Shown here one piece after another: positions 44,698 to 53,290 of a stretch of DNA of 64,000 bases (positions are counted from its first letter, which is position 1; each line of letters opens with the position of its first letter). The stretch is from the NCBI GenBank assembly GCA_017524385.1, contig JAFWSS010000177.1:1-64000 (forward strand), given 5' to 3'. A program made the translations under genes and the position numbers. The notes under the pieces were generated by a model, which had not been told where the DNA came from, did no database searches, and was given only the letters and a program-made list of their open reading frames with translations. This stretch comes from Prevotella sp. (lineage in GTDB: Bacteria > Bacteroidota > Bacteroidia > Bacteroidales > Bacteroidaceae).

Positions 44698-45033
44698 TTA
44701 TTTCTTCAGCAATTCGTCGATGTGTTCGATGTAGTCGAGTGAGTCGTCGATGAAGAAACGTAGTTCTGGGATGATGCGCAGTTGGTTGCGCACGCGCGTA
44801 CCCAGTTCATACCTGATGGTTTTCACATTGGCGTTCACATTGCCGATGATTTCCTCTCCTTTTTCCGAGGGGAAGATGCTCAGGTATGCCGTGCAGACGC
44901 TCATGTCAGGCGAGATGCGGCAGCGTGTCACGCTCACCATCACCCCGTGCATCATGCGCGTTTGCGACTGGAATATCAGGCTGAGTTCCTTCTGCAACAG
45001 TCGTGCGATGCGGTTTTGTCTTGTCTCTTGCAT
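44698..45033 (-). CDS. rbfA: ribosome-binding factor A
   Basis: A 111-residue KH-fold protein starting MQETRQNRIARLLQKELS, with VSVTRCRISPDMSVCTAYLS and a PELRFFIDDSLDYIEHIDELL end typical of RbfA. It binds immature 30S subunits and helps 16S rRNA 5'-end maturation, especially in the cold. A longer frame to 45090 only translates the 9-bp repeat array upstream (IKIIKKKEKK-like), so the start at 45033 is preferred. Confidence 0.92.
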   Translation of the reverse strand: MQETRQNRIARLLQKELSLIFQSQTRMMHGVMVSVTRCRISPDMSVCTAYLSIFPSEKGEEIIGNVNANVKTIRYELGTRVRNQLRIIPELRFFIDDSLDYIEHIDELLKK

Positions 45034-45060
45034 ATGTTTTTTCTCTTTCTTTTTTATGAT

Positions 45061-45114
45061 TTTTATAGCTTCCATAGTTTCTATAGTCACTATGGTTTCT
45101 ATAGCTTCTATGGT
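45061..45114. repeat. 9-bp tandem repeat array (TTCTATAGT)
   Basis: Six units (TTTTATAGC, TTCCATAGT, TTCTATAGT, CACTATGGT, TTCTATAGC, TTCTATGGT) fill the gap between the methyltransferase stop codon and rbfA. Confidence 0.7.
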
Positions 45115-45753
45115 CTATTGTTTTCTGATGATTGTCAGTCCGTCGCGCAGGGGGAGGATGACTTGCTCCACGCGTTGGTCCGCCGACACATGGTCGTTGA
45201 AAGCCAGGATGCCCTGGGTCTGGGCGTCGTGTTGATAGGCGGAATCCACCACGTGACCGTCCCATAGCGTGTTGTCGGCGAGGATGAATCCTCCGGGGCG
45301 TGTCACTTTGAGCGCCATCTCGTAGGCCTGGATGTAGGTGCGCTTGTCGCCGTCGAGGAACACCATGTCGAACGTGATGCCCAGTTTGGGTGCCTCGGTG
45401 ATGGCATCGCCGATGAAGAACGCTATGCGCTCCGCCACGGGCGACTGCTCTATCCACGGCCGTGTGAAGTCTTCCAACTCGTCATCGATTTCGAAGGTGT
45501 ACACCTTGCCGCCTGCCTCCAGGCCTTCTGCCATGCAGATGGCGCTATAGCCGCTGAAGGTGCCGATTTCAAGGATGTGCCTCGGCCGTATCATCTGCAC
45601 GAGCATCTTCAGCAGCCTTCCTTGCAGATGGCCGCTGGCCATGCGTCCTGCCAGCAGGTGTATGTTGGTGGCGCGCCACAAGCGGTGCAGGTATTCGCCC
45701 TCTGGTTCGATATGGTCGAGGACATAGTCCTCCAGGCGTTGGCTGTCGTTCAT
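45115..45753 (-). CDS. SAM-dependent O-methyltransferase
   Basis: A 212-residue class I methyltransferase of the catechol/caffeoyl-CoA type. The SAM motif LEIGTFSGYSAICMAEGL, the acidic FEIDDE, and the metal-binding MVFLDGDKRTY and LADNTLWDG segments are visible. It should methylate a hydroxyl group with a divalent cation; the substrate is unknown. Its start overlaps the aroQ stop by 4 bp, so the two are translationally coupled. Confidence 0.87.
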   Translation of the reverse strand: MNDSQRLEDYVLDHIEPEGEYLHRLWRATNIHLLAGRMASGHLQGRLLKMLVQMIRPRHILEIGTFSGYSAICMAEGLEAGGKVYTFEIDDELEDFTRPWIEQSPVAERIAFFIGDAITEAPKLGITFDMVFLDGDKRTYIQAYEMALKVTRPGGFILADNTLWDGHVVDSAYQHDAQTQGILAFNDHVSADQRVEQVILPLRDGLTIIRKQ

Positions 45754-46175
45754 TGCTTCATTGCCATGAGAGCCTCCAATGCCAGACGGTAGGAGTCGAG
45801 TCCGAAGCCGCAGATGACACCGGCGCATGCGCTGCTGATCATGGAATGGTGGCGGAACTCCTCGCGCTTGTGCACGTTGGAGATGTGCACCTCCACCACC
45901 GGTGTCTTGAGGGCTCGGATGCAGTCGTGCAGCGCCACGCTGGTGTGCGTGTAGGCACCCGCGTTGAGGATGATGCCGTCGAAGTCGAAGCCCACAGCCT
46001 GCATCTTGTCAATCAACTCCCCCTCGATGTTGCTTTGGTAGTAGTCGATTTCCACATCAGGATACCGTGTGCGCAATAGGGGAAGGTAGGTCTCGAAGGA
46101 GTCGCTCCCATAGATGCCTGGTTCGCGCACGCCCAACAGGTTCAAGTTGGGGCCGTTGACAATTTGTATTCTCAT
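45750..46175 (-). CDS. aroQ: type II 3-dehydroquinate dehydratase
   Basis: A 141-residue enzyme of the shikimate pathway. The signatures IVNGPNLNLLGVREPGIYG, YYQSNIEGELID, ILNAGAYTHTSVALHD and EVHISNVHKREEFR (with the catalytic His) are complete. It dehydrates 3-dehydroquinate to 3-dehydroshikimate in the cytoplasm. Start at 46175; the longer frame to 46241 carries unrelated sequence. It is the first gene of a four-gene operon divergent from xerD. Confidence 0.95.
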   Translation of the reverse strand: MRIQIVNGPNLNLLGVREPGIYGSDSFETYLPLLRTRYPDVEIDYYQSNIEGELIDKMQAVGFDFDGIILNAGAYTHTSVALHDCIRALKTPVVEVHISNVHKREEFRHHSMISSACAGVICGFGLDSYRLALEALMAMKQ

Positions 46176-46192
46176 ATTTCGGGAATTATTGT

Positions 46193-46200
46193 TATCTTTG
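46193..46200 (+). promoter_or_regulatory. -7 element of xerD
   Basis: TATCTTTG followed by CAC, 56 bp before the xerD ATG. It excludes no start but supports a leader that includes a TTG at 46223. Confidence 0.55.
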
Positions 46201-46255
46201 CACACGTATTGTCTATGCCGCCTTGCTGGATGACGGCGCAAAATTACTCAAAAAA

Positions 46256-47167
46256 ATGGAAACCGACAAGAAAAGCGAGACTAATGTTGTGAGGGCATAC
46301 CGTCGTTACTTGCGCTTGCAACGCAATATGTCTCCCAATACCCTCGACGCCTATATGCGCGACTTGCAGAAGTTGATGAGTTATCTCCAGGGCGAGGGCA
46401 TAGCCTTGGAGGATGCCACTCTCGACGACCTTCGCCATTTCGCTGCCGGGTTGCACGACGTCGGCATAGGTCCGCGCTCACAATGCCGCATCCTCAGTGG
46501 TGTGCGCTCCTTCTACCGTTTCCTTGTCATCGACCGCCGCATAGAGGACGACCCCACCGAACTGCTTGAGTCGCCGCAATTGGGCGACCACTTGCCAGAG
46601 GTGCTCTCCACAGCCGAGGTGGACCGCATGGAGGAGGCCATCGACCTTTCCAAGTGGGAGGGACACCGCAACCGCGCCATCATCGAGGTGTTGTTCAGTT
46701 GCGGACTGAGGGTGACGGAACTGGTCACCCTGCAACTCTCACAGCTCTACCTCGACGAGGGGTATGTGAGGGTGATGGGGAAGGGGAGCAAGGAACGTCT
46801 CGTGCCCATCTCGCAACGTGCCATCAACGAGTTGGCCCTGTGGTTCGACAGCCGTTGCCACATGGACATCAAGCCGGGCGAGGAGGACTATGTCTTCCTC
46901 AACCGCCGTGGTGCGCACCTCACGCGCACGATGGTGCTCATCATCATCAAGAAGACGGCCGTGGATGCCGGCATCAAGAAAACCGTCAGTCCCCACACCT
47001 TGAGGCACTCCTTCGCCACCGCGTTGCTGGAGGGTGGAGCCGACCTCAGGGCCATCCAGGCCATGCTAGGCCATGAGAGCATCGGCACGACCGAAATCTA
47101 CACCCACATCGACATGACCACCCTCCGACAGCAGATTCTCGACCACCATCCGAGGAACATCAGGTGA
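46256..47167 (+). CDS. xerD: site-specific tyrosine recombinase XerD
   Basis: A 303-residue tyrosine recombinase: N-terminal SAM-like DNA-binding domain (about 1-100) and catalytic domain with the Arg in FSCGLRVTELV, HTLRHSFATALLEGG (HxxR), the LGHESIGTTEIYTHI segment (His and nucleophile Tyr). Length and lack of neighbouring mobile genes point to the housekeeping chromosome-dimer resolvase, not an integrase. Start ATG 46256; a TTG at 46223 is the alternative. Confidence 0.9.
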   Translation: METDKKSETNVVRAYRRYLRLQRNMSPNTLDAYMRDLQKLMSYLQGEGIALEDATLDDLRHFAAGLHDVGIGPRSQCRILSGVRSFYRFLVIDRRIEDDPTELLESPQLGDHLPEVLSTAEVDRMEEAIDLSKWEGHRNRAIIEVLFSCGLRVTELVTLQLSQLYLDEGYVRVMGKGSKERLVPISQRAINELALWFDSRCHMDIKPGEEDYVFLNRRGAHLTRTMVLIIIKKTAVDAGIKKTVSPHTLRHSFATALLEGGADLRAIQAMLGHESIGTTEIYTHIDMTTLRQQILDHHPRNIR

Positions 47168-47213
47168 GGCATAAATTTTACTTGTTTTTTGCTCAAAAGA
47201 CCTTTTTTTGCAC

Positions 47214-47221
47214 TACCTTTG
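47214..47221 (+). promoter_or_regulatory. -7 element of the DUF2851 gene
   Basis: TACCTTTG followed by CAAG. Transcription would begin near 47228, so the start codon must be ATG 47248 and not the in-frame ATG at 47164. Confidence 0.6.
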
Positions 47222-47247
47222 CAAGTCAAGAACAAACAACCTCTTCA

Positions 47248-48549
47248 ATGGAAGCATTGCTGCATTACTGCTGGAAACACCGGCTGTTCCCCTTGGGAAC
47301 ACTGGAAACCACCGACCACAAGGTGGTGGAGGTGCTCGACCCCGGACTGCACAACCACCACGCAGGTCCCGACTTCTTCAATGCCAAGGTGAAGTTGGAT
47401 GGTACGTTGTGGGTGGGCAATGTTGAAATACACGACAAGGCCAGCGACTGGTACGCCCATGGTCACGACCACGATGCTGCTTATGACAACGTGGTGCTCC
47501 ATGTCTGCGGGGTGGTCGATGCCGTGGTGACCACGCACAACGGCCTCGTGCTGCCACAGATGCAGCTGAGCGTCCCCAAGGTGGTGGAGGACAATTACCA
47601 ACAACTGATCACCACCGACCATTACCCCCCTTGCTACCAGATCATCCCCAACCTCTCCAGGCTGAAGGTGCATAGTTGGATGAGTGCCTTGCAGACGGAG
47701 CGTCTGGAGCAGAAGACTCAAGCCATCCGTCAGCGGGTGGCACTCTGCGACGGGTCGTGGGAGGATGGCTATTTCGTCACCCTGGCGCGCAATTATGGCT
47801 TTGGCGTCAACGGCGATTCTTTCGAGGCATGGGCGCAGAGCATACCGCTGCACGCCGTGGATCATCACCGCGACGACCTCTTCCAGGTGGAGGCCATTTT
47901 CATGGGCCAGGCGGGACTGCTTGACATGGAGGCGGTGCCCGAACGCTACCGCGAGGCGGCGCTCCAGGAAGGCTATTTCACACGACTAAGCAACGAATAC
48001 GCCTATCTCAAGCATAAGTTCTCACTCACTCCCATTCACTACAAGAGGTGGAAATTCCTGAAGATGAGACCGCAGAACTTCCCACACATCCGCATCGCCC
48101 AACTGGCGCGGCTTTACCACTCACGCACGGCAGGCCTGAGCCAGTTGGTGGAATGCCGCACGGTGAAGGAACTCCAGGAGGCTCTCGCCACAGGTGTCAC
48201 TTCCTATTGGGAGACCCATTACGTCTTTGGCAGTGAGAGCGCGAAGAATATGAAGCGCTTGTCGGCTGTCTCCCTCAACCTGCTGATGATCAACACCGCC
48301 ATCCCCATGCTTTTCGCCTACGGGCGATTCAAGGGTGACGAGCAACTATGCGACAGGGCTTTCGAACTCTTGGAACAACTCAAGGCTGAGGACAACAACA
48401 TCGTCAGGATGTGGAAGGAATGCAGCCTGCCTGTGGAGAACGCCGGAGACAGCCAAGCCCTCATCCAACTCAAAAAGGAATACTGCGACAAGAAGGACTG
48501 CCTGCGCTGCCGATTCGGGTATGAGTACTTGAAGAAGATTGAAGATTGA
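47248..48549 (+). CDS. DUF2851 family protein
   Basis: A 433-residue cytoplasmic protein of the Bacteroidetes DUF2851 family, starting MEALLHYCWKHRLF. The N-terminal part contains conserved acidic and His positions (HHAGPDFFNAKVKLDG, then GNVEIHDKASDWYAHGHD) that look like a nuclease-type active site (D...ExH), which is a family-level inference. The C-terminal end has four cysteines (EYCDKKDCLRCRFGYEYL) that could bind a metal. The function is not established. The heptad repeat array begins at its stop codon. Confidence 0.75.
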   Translation: MEALLHYCWKHRLFPLGTLETTDHKVVEVLDPGLHNHHAGPDFFNAKVKLDGTLWVGNVEIHDKASDWYAHGHDHDAAYDNVVLHVCGVVDAVVTTHNGLVLPQMQLSVPKVVEDNYQQLITTDHYPPCYQIIPNLSRLKVHSWMSALQTERLEQKTQAIRQRVALCDGSWEDGYFVTLARNYGFGVNGDSFEAWAQSIPLHAVDHHRDDLFQVEAIFMGQAGLLDMEAVPERYREAALQEGYFTRLSNEYAYLKHKFSLTPIHYKRWKFLKMRPQNFPHIRIAQLARLYHSRTAGLSQLVECRTVKELQEALATGVTSYWETHYVFGSESAKNMKRLSAVSLNLLMINTAIPMLFAYGRFKGDEQLCDRAFELLEQLKAEDNNIVRMWKECSLPVENAGDSQALIQLKKEYCDKKDCLRCRFGYEYLKKIED

Positions 48550-48609
48550 AAATTGAAAATTGAAGATTGAAAATTGAAGATTGAAGATTGAAAATTGAAA
48601 ATTGAAGAT
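48534..48609. repeat. 7-bp tandem repeat array (GAARATT)
   Basis: About eleven units of GAAGATT or GAAAATT begin in the last codons of the DUF2851 gene and run 60 bp past its stop. The same heptad occurs over the dusB stop codon at 51220. Confidence 0.8.
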
Positions 48610-48679
48610 GGCAGGTCTTTGGAGTCTCTCTTGAAGCCTGTGCTTGCTTGGAAGGTCAATAAACACGATAAACCCACTT

Positions 48680-49084
48680 ATGAAATATATCTTTGAGACA
48701 CAGCTTGAAGTTCGCGACTATGAATGCGACATCGAGGGCATTGTCAACAATGCCAACTACTTGCATTATATAGAGCATACGCGTCACCTCTTCCTCAAAA
48801 GTCTTGGCGTCAGTTTCGCCGAGATGCACGCCAAGGGAGTGGATGCCGTCGTGGCTAGGATGAGCATGCAGTTCAAGGTGCCCCTCAGGTGTGATGACAT
48901 AATGCGGTCGTGCCTCTCTTTGAAAAAAGAAGGCGTGCGCTATGTGTTCAACCAGGACCTCTACCGAGAGGCGGATGGCAAGTTGGCCTTCCGTGCCAAG
49001 GTGGAACTGGTGTGCCTCGTGAATGGCCAACTGGCTATGACCAGTCCCTACGACGAGGTGTTCAAGGATGTGCTACAAGAATAA
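48680..49084 (+). CDS. acyl-CoA thioesterase (4HBT hotdog fold)
   Basis: A 134-residue hotdog-fold protein similar to the 4-hydroxybenzoyl-CoA thioesterase/YbgC group. The segment VRDYECDIEGIVNNANYLHYIEH carries the catalytic Asp region (DIEGIVNNANY in place of the usual DxxGVVyhxxY). It should hydrolyse an acyl-CoA; the natural substrate is not known. Start ATG 48680 gives the normal family length. dprA follows 9 bp later. Confidence 0.82.
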   Translation: MKYIFETQLEVRDYECDIEGIVNNANYLHYIEHTRHLFLKSLGVSFAEMHAKGVDAVVARMSMQFKVPLRCDDIMRSCLSLKKEGVRYVFNQDLYREADGKLAFRAKVELVCLVNGQLAMTSPYDEVFKDVLQE

Positions 49085-49093
49085 GACAGGGAA

Positions 49094-50227
49094 ATGGATT
49101 ACAATGAGACCCTCAACGCGATGACCCTGGCAAGGCTCAGTTTCTACAACCTTGCCAGCATCATGTTGCTCTACCGGCAGGCGGGCAGCGCGACGGCGGT
49201 CATCGAGAACAGCAACAACATACGCGACATCATACCCGATGCCTCGCAACGCTTGGTGGAACTGCTGAGCGACTGCCATAAGATGCGTGAACGCGCCGAG
49301 GAGGAACTGGAGTTCGACCTTGCCCATGGCATCAAACCCTTGGACATTTCCAACCCGGAATACCCACATCGCCTCGCCGAGTGCGACGACGCGCCTCTCG
49401 TGCTCTACTACAGAGGCAACACCGACCTCAATGCCGCCAGGGTCGTCAACATCGTGGGGACGAGGAAATGCACGCCCTACGGGATGGATCTCATACAAAA
49501 CTTCGTGGCAAGCATCGCCGCAGCATGCCCTGGCGTGCTCGTGGTGAGTGGTCTGGCTTACGGTGTCGATATCTGCGCCCACCGACAGGCGATGGAAAGG
49601 GGGTTGGACACCGTCGGCGTGCTCGCCCATGGACTCGACGACCTCTATCCCCACGCGCATAGGGCGACAGCGGTGAAGATGCTCAAGCAAGGCGGGCTCC
49701 TCACCGAATTCATGACACGCACGAAAGCCGACAAGATCAATTTCGTCCGACGAAACCGCATCGTGGCTGGCATGTCCGACGCTTGCATCCTCGTGGAGAG
49801 TGCAGCCCATGGCGGAGGACTCATCACCGCCGACATCTCCCGCAGTTACAACCGCGAGGTCTTCGCCTTCCCGGGGCGTGTGGGAGACCCCTACTCCGAA
49901 GGTTGCAACAACCTCATACGCGACAATGGCGCCATGTTGCTCACCGATGCCGACGCCTTCTTGAAGGTCATGGGGTGGGAGGGTGACGCTTCGCTCGCCA
50001 AGGCACGCAACGAAGGGATAGAGCGCACCTTCTTCCCACAACTGTCACCCGAGGAGATGAAGGTGGTGAAGGTGCTGTCAGACAAAGGCGACATGCAACT
50101 CAACATGCTCGCCATACAGTCAGGCATTCAGGTCAACCAACTCACTGCCGTGCTCTTCGAACTGGAAATGAAAGGCGTGGTGAGGAACCTTGCCGGAGGG
50201 ATGTATCACTTGATGCCACAATTCTGA
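49094..50227 (+). CDS. dprA: DNA-processing protein DprA
   Basis: A 377-residue protein: N-terminal helical domain (about 1-80), Rossmann-like DprA core with IVGTRKCTPYG, VVSGLAYGVDICAHR and RNRIVAGMSDACILVES, and a C-terminal winged-helix domain (about 310-375). DprA loads RecA on incoming single-stranded DNA during natural transformation. It is widespread in Bacteroidetes even where transformation is not demonstrated. It lies in a run of housekeeping genes, 5 bp before dusB. Confidence 0.92.
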   Translation: MDYNETLNAMTLARLSFYNLASIMLLYRQAGSATAVIENSNNIRDIIPDASQRLVELLSDCHKMRERAEEELEFDLAHGIKPLDISNPEYPHRLAECDDAPLVLYYRGNTDLNAARVVNIVGTRKCTPYGMDLIQNFVASIAAACPGVLVVSGLAYGVDICAHRQAMERGLDTVGVLAHGLDDLYPHAHRATAVKMLKQGGLLTEFMTRTKADKINFVRRNRIVAGMSDACILVESAAHGGGLITADISRSYNREVFAFPGRVGDPYSEGCNNLIRDNGAMLLTDADAFLKVMGWEGDASLAKARNEGIERTFFPQLSPEEMKVVKVLSDKGDMQLNMLAIQSGIQVNQLTAVLFELEMKGVVRNLAGGMYHLMPQF

Positions 50228-50232
50228 CTCCG

Positions 50233-51228
50233 ATGAAAATAGGCAACATCACTTTCGAACCCATGCCCGTCTTCCTCGCACCGATGGAAGATGTGACCGA
50301 CATAGGCTTCCGCTTGCTCTGCAAACGTTTCGGAGCATCTATGGTGTATACCGAGTTTGTCAGTGCCGAGGCACTGATAAGGTCGGTGAAATGCTCCATC
50401 GACAAACTCGCCATCCGCGACGAGGAGCGCCCCGTGGGCATACAACTCTACGGCCGTGACGTTGAGGCGATGGTCGAGGCGGCGAAAATTGTGGAACAGG
50501 TGCATCCCGACCTCATCGACCTCAACTTCGGTTGTCCTGTCAAGAAGGTGGCGGGAAAGGGCGCCGGTGCCGGGATGCTGCGCAACATTCCCTTGATGCT
50601 TGACATCACTCGAGAGGTGGTGAAGGCCGTCAACGTGCCGGTGACGGTGAAGACACGTCTGGGATGGGATGCCGGCAGCATCATCATCGGAGACCTCGCG
50701 GAGCAGTTGCAGGACTGCGGCATCAGTGCCCTCACCATACACGGCCGTACGCGGTCGCAGATGTATACCGGCACCGCCGACTGGGAACCCATCGCGGAGG
50801 TGAAGCGCAATCCCCGTATGCGCATACCCGTCATTGGGAATGGCGACATCACGTCGCCGGAGGAGGCGAAACGCGCCTTCGAACAGTATGGCGTGGATGC
50901 CGTGATGGTGGGAAGAGCCACCTTCGGCAGACCATGGATCTTTCGCGAAATCAGACGTTTCCTTGATGGCCTGGACCCCGACCCGGCGATGGACTTCTCA
51001 TGGAAACTCGACGTGTTGGAGGAGCAGTTGCGCATCAATGTGGAGCGCATAGACGAATATCGGGGCATCCTGCACACACGCCGACATCTTGCGGCAAGTC
51101 CCATCTTCAAGGGCATTCCCAATTTCCGACCCACTCGCATCGCCATACTCAGGGCGGAGCGCATGGATGAGTTGATGGCCATCCTCGAGGAATTGAGGAA
51201 AAAACCGCCAATATCAATTGAAAATTGA
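50233..51228 (+). CDS. dusB: tRNA-dihydrouridine synthase
   Basis: A 331-residue flavoenzyme. APMEDVTDIGFRLL near the start, DLNFGCPVKKVAGKGAGAGML with the catalytic Cys, VTVKTRLGWD and LTIHGRTRSQMY are the Dus signatures. It reduces uridine to dihydrouridine in tRNA using FMN and NADPH. It resembles the DusB group most. Its stop codon lies inside a short GAARATT heptad array. Confidence 0.92.
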   Translation: MKIGNITFEPMPVFLAPMEDVTDIGFRLLCKRFGASMVYTEFVSAEALIRSVKCSIDKLAIRDEERPVGIQLYGRDVEAMVEAAKIVEQVHPDLIDLNFGCPVKKVAGKGAGAGMLRNIPLMLDITREVVKAVNVPVTVKTRLGWDAGSIIIGDLAEQLQDCGISALTIHGRTRSQMYTGTADWEPIAEVKRNPRMRIPVIGNGDITSPEEAKRAFEQYGVDAVMVGRATFGRPWIFREIRRFLDGLDPDPAMDFSWKLDVLEEQLRINVERIDEYRGILHTRRHLAASPIFKGIPNFRPTRIAILRAERMDELMAILEELRKKPPISIEN

Positions 51229-51243
51229 AGATTGAAGATTGAA
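51220..51243. repeat. 7-bp tandem repeat (GAARATT), second array
   Basis: GAAAATT, GAAGATT and GAAGATT overlap the dusB stop codon. It uses the same unit as 48534-48609. Confidence 0.65.
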
Positions 51244-51275
51244 GGAGTTATCGACTATACTTCATTTAGAGTAGT

Positions 51276-51292
51276 TATGGAATAATTCCATA
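51276..51292. promoter_or_regulatory. 17-bp palindrome upstream of ribF
   Basis: TATGGAAT-A-ATTCCATA is a perfect inverted repeat 84 bp before the ribF start and could be a regulator site. No riboswitch was recognised. Confidence 0.3.
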
Positions 51293-51375
51293 TACATCGA
51301 TGACGATGGTAGGATTAATGTCGATGCCCTCATTCACTTTGTTGTTTCTTTAACTTCGAAAAAGACTCTGTTTCA

Positions 51376-52323
51376 ATGAAAAAGATATTTTCCGACAACA
51401 TCCCTTCCAACTTGTGTGCCTCTGTGGCCACGATAGGCTTTTTCGATGGTGTTCATCTCGGGCATCAGCACCTCATCCATCAGGTGGTGGAGGAGGCGAA
51501 GGAAAGAGAGATGGAGTCGATGGTTGTCACTTTCGACCGTCATCCCAGGCAGGTGCTCAGTCCTGATTTCCACCCTCAGTTGCTCACCTCCTATGAGGAG
51601 AAGATGGTGAGGTTGGCAAAGACGGGTGTGGACAACTGCGTGGTGCTGCGTTTCACACCAGAGATGGCTTCATTGTCTGCAGCCGACTTCATGCGCCATG
51701 TGCTGCACGGGCAGTTGGCTGTCAGGAGGCTGGTTATGGGGTATGACAATCGTTTCGGCAAAGGTTCTGCTGAAGGGTTTGACGACTATGTGCGTCATGG
51801 GGCAGCCTTGGGCATGGAGGTGGTGCAAGGTGCGCCGTTGTCTGTCGATGGCATACGGGTGAGTAGTTCCGCCATACGACAGATGTTGCTTCAAGGCGAT
51901 GTCGAGACGGCCACCCGATGCTTGGGACATCAATACACCCTTGTTGGAAGGGTGGTGGAGGGTTACCAACAAGGAAGGCGCTTGGGCTTCCCCACCGCCA
52001 ACCTGCTCTTGGAAGATGTAGCGAAAATGCTGCCCGCCCCCGGTGCCTACGTGGCGAGGGTCCGCCTGGAGGGTTCGATGGAGATGAAGCGTGCGGTGAC
52101 CAACATCGGTATGCGACCCACCTTCCAAGGGCATGGCATGGCCATCGAGACACATGTCATCAACTACGACGGCGACCTCTATGGCAAACGCATGCTGGTG
52201 GCTTTGACCCATCGGTTGCGTGAAGAACGGAAATTCGAGAGCACTGGTCGCTTGGTGGCGCAGTTGCGTGAGGATGTGCGACGCGCCAACGCCATCTTCG
52301 ACGAGGAAGGCTTGGAAGATTGA
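51376..52323 (+). CDS. ribF: bifunctional riboflavin kinase/FAD synthetase
   Basis: A 315-residue enzyme: N-terminal FAD synthetase nucleotidyltransferase (about 1-180; TIGFFDGVHLGHQHL, then VSSSAIRQMLLQGD) and C-terminal riboflavin kinase (about 190-310; GRRLGFPTANL and RPTFQG). It converts riboflavin to FMN and FAD in the cytoplasm. Full length, own upstream region. Confidence 0.94.
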   Translation: MKKIFSDNIPSNLCASVATIGFFDGVHLGHQHLIHQVVEEAKEREMESMVVTFDRHPRQVLSPDFHPQLLTSYEEKMVRLAKTGVDNCVVLRFTPEMASLSAADFMRHVLHGQLAVRRLVMGYDNRFGKGSAEGFDDYVRHGAALGMEVVQGAPLSVDGIRVSSSAIRQMLLQGDVETATRCLGHQYTLVGRVVEGYQQGRRLGFPTANLLLEDVAKMLPAPGAYVARVRLEGSMEMKRAVTNIGMRPTFQGHGMAIETHVINYDGDLYGKRMLVALTHRLREERKFESTGRLVAQLREDVRRANAIFDEEGLED

Positions 52324-52409
52324 ATTTTTGGAGCAGCGAGAGTAGAGTCAAGCTTGCTTGAACTCTGCCGAGTCGCGACAAAAATCAGCGAAGTTAAAAT
52401 TTAAAATAT

Positions 52410-53219
52410 ATGAGAAAGTTTTTTGATGCCATCCTTTATTTGATTGTATTCATAGTGATACAATTTTTCATCACTTATGCCGTGTTAGCGGTATGTGCGG
52501 TTACTGAAGGTGTTGGCAATGCCGTTCGCTCGTTGATGAGTGGTGAAGGCCTCACTACCGATCAGACCATCGTGGTGCAAGTGATTTCGGGTATCATCAC
52601 CCTGGTGCTTTTCTTTTCGTTGAAGTGGTGTCGCGTGTCGCGTGCCTATCTGCGTTCCAAGCCCTACGGAGTGTTGTTTTGGGCGAGTGTGGCCGTTTTG
52701 GGTACGGTCATCCCTTCGGAGGTGTTTGTTGAACTGGTGCCGCTTCCCGACTTGACAGGCGAGACATTGGGTGCCATCTTGGGCAGCCGATGGGGGTATT
52801 TGGTCATATGCATCTTCGCCCCATTGGTGGAAGAGGTGGTGTTTCGGGGAGCCATATTACGAGTTTTACTGGAAGGGTCGTCGCGCCACTGGGTGCCCAT
52901 CGCCATCTCCGCCGTGCTGTTCGCCCTGGTTCATGCCAATCCGGCGCAGATGCCCCATGCCTTTTGCATCGGGTTGCTGCTGGGATGGATGTATTACCGC
53001 ACAGGGAGTATTATTCCTGGCATCATGCTGCATTGGGTGAACAACACTTTGTCGTATGTTGTCTACAACGTCTTCCCTCAATATCAAGATGCGAAGGTGG
53101 TAGAACTATTTGGAGGAAACATGCTGAAAGTGTCTCTCGCCGTCGTCTTTTCGCTTTTCATCTTCGTCCCCGCCGTCTACCAGCTGCATTTGCGTATGAG
53201 AAAAGTTGAAGAGGATTGA
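52410..53219 (+). CDS. CPBP family intramembrane glutamic protease
   Basis: A 269-residue membrane protein with about seven to eight hydrophobic segments. The CPBP (Abi/Rce1-like) motifs are present: APLVEEVVFRG (EExxxR), FALVHANPAQ and a downstream HWVNN. These enzymes cut within or near the membrane; roles range from protein maturation to bacteriocin immunity. No bacteriocin genes are nearby, so a housekeeping or envelope role is more likely. Confidence 0.82.
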   Translation: MRKFFDAILYLIVFIVIQFFITYAVLAVCAVTEGVGNAVRSLMSGEGLTTDQTIVVQVISGIITLVLFFSLKWCRVSRAYLRSKPYGVLFWASVAVLGTVIPSEVFVELVPLPDLTGETLGAILGSRWGYLVICIFAPLVEEVVFRGAILRVLLEGSSRHWVPIAISAVLFALVHANPAQMPHAFCIGLLLGWMYYRTGSIIPGIMLHWVNNTLSYVVYNVFPQYQDAKVVELFGGNMLKVSLAVVFSLFIFVPAVYQLHLRMRKVEED

Positions 53220-53244
53220 AGCAATCTTATCTCTTTTATATATT

Positions 53245-53276
53245 CAGAGTAGGGACGCTATAGCGTCCCTACTCTG
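53245..53276. terminator. perfect 32-bp palindrome, probable bidirectional terminator
   Basis: CAGAGTAGGGACGCTA (53245-53260) is followed with no spacer by its exact complement (53261-53276). It lies between the convergent CPBP protease and TerB-like genes. It may also belong to a dispersed hairpin-repeat family, as the flanks are not T-rich. Confidence 0.6.
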
Positions 53277-53290
53277 TTGTGAAAGGTGGT

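Noticed and set aside
44698..45090. Longer RbfA start at 45090
   Set aside because: The extra codons translate the TTCTATAGT repeat array and have no match to RbfA; the start at 45033 gives normal length.
46256..47167. Integrase marking a mobile island
   Set aside because: The tyrosine recombinase is of XerD type and length, lies among housekeeping genes and has no att sites or cargo genes around it.
48534..48609. Possible CRISPR array
   Set aside because: The units are 7 bp with no unique spacers and no cas genes are present; it is a simple tandem repeat.
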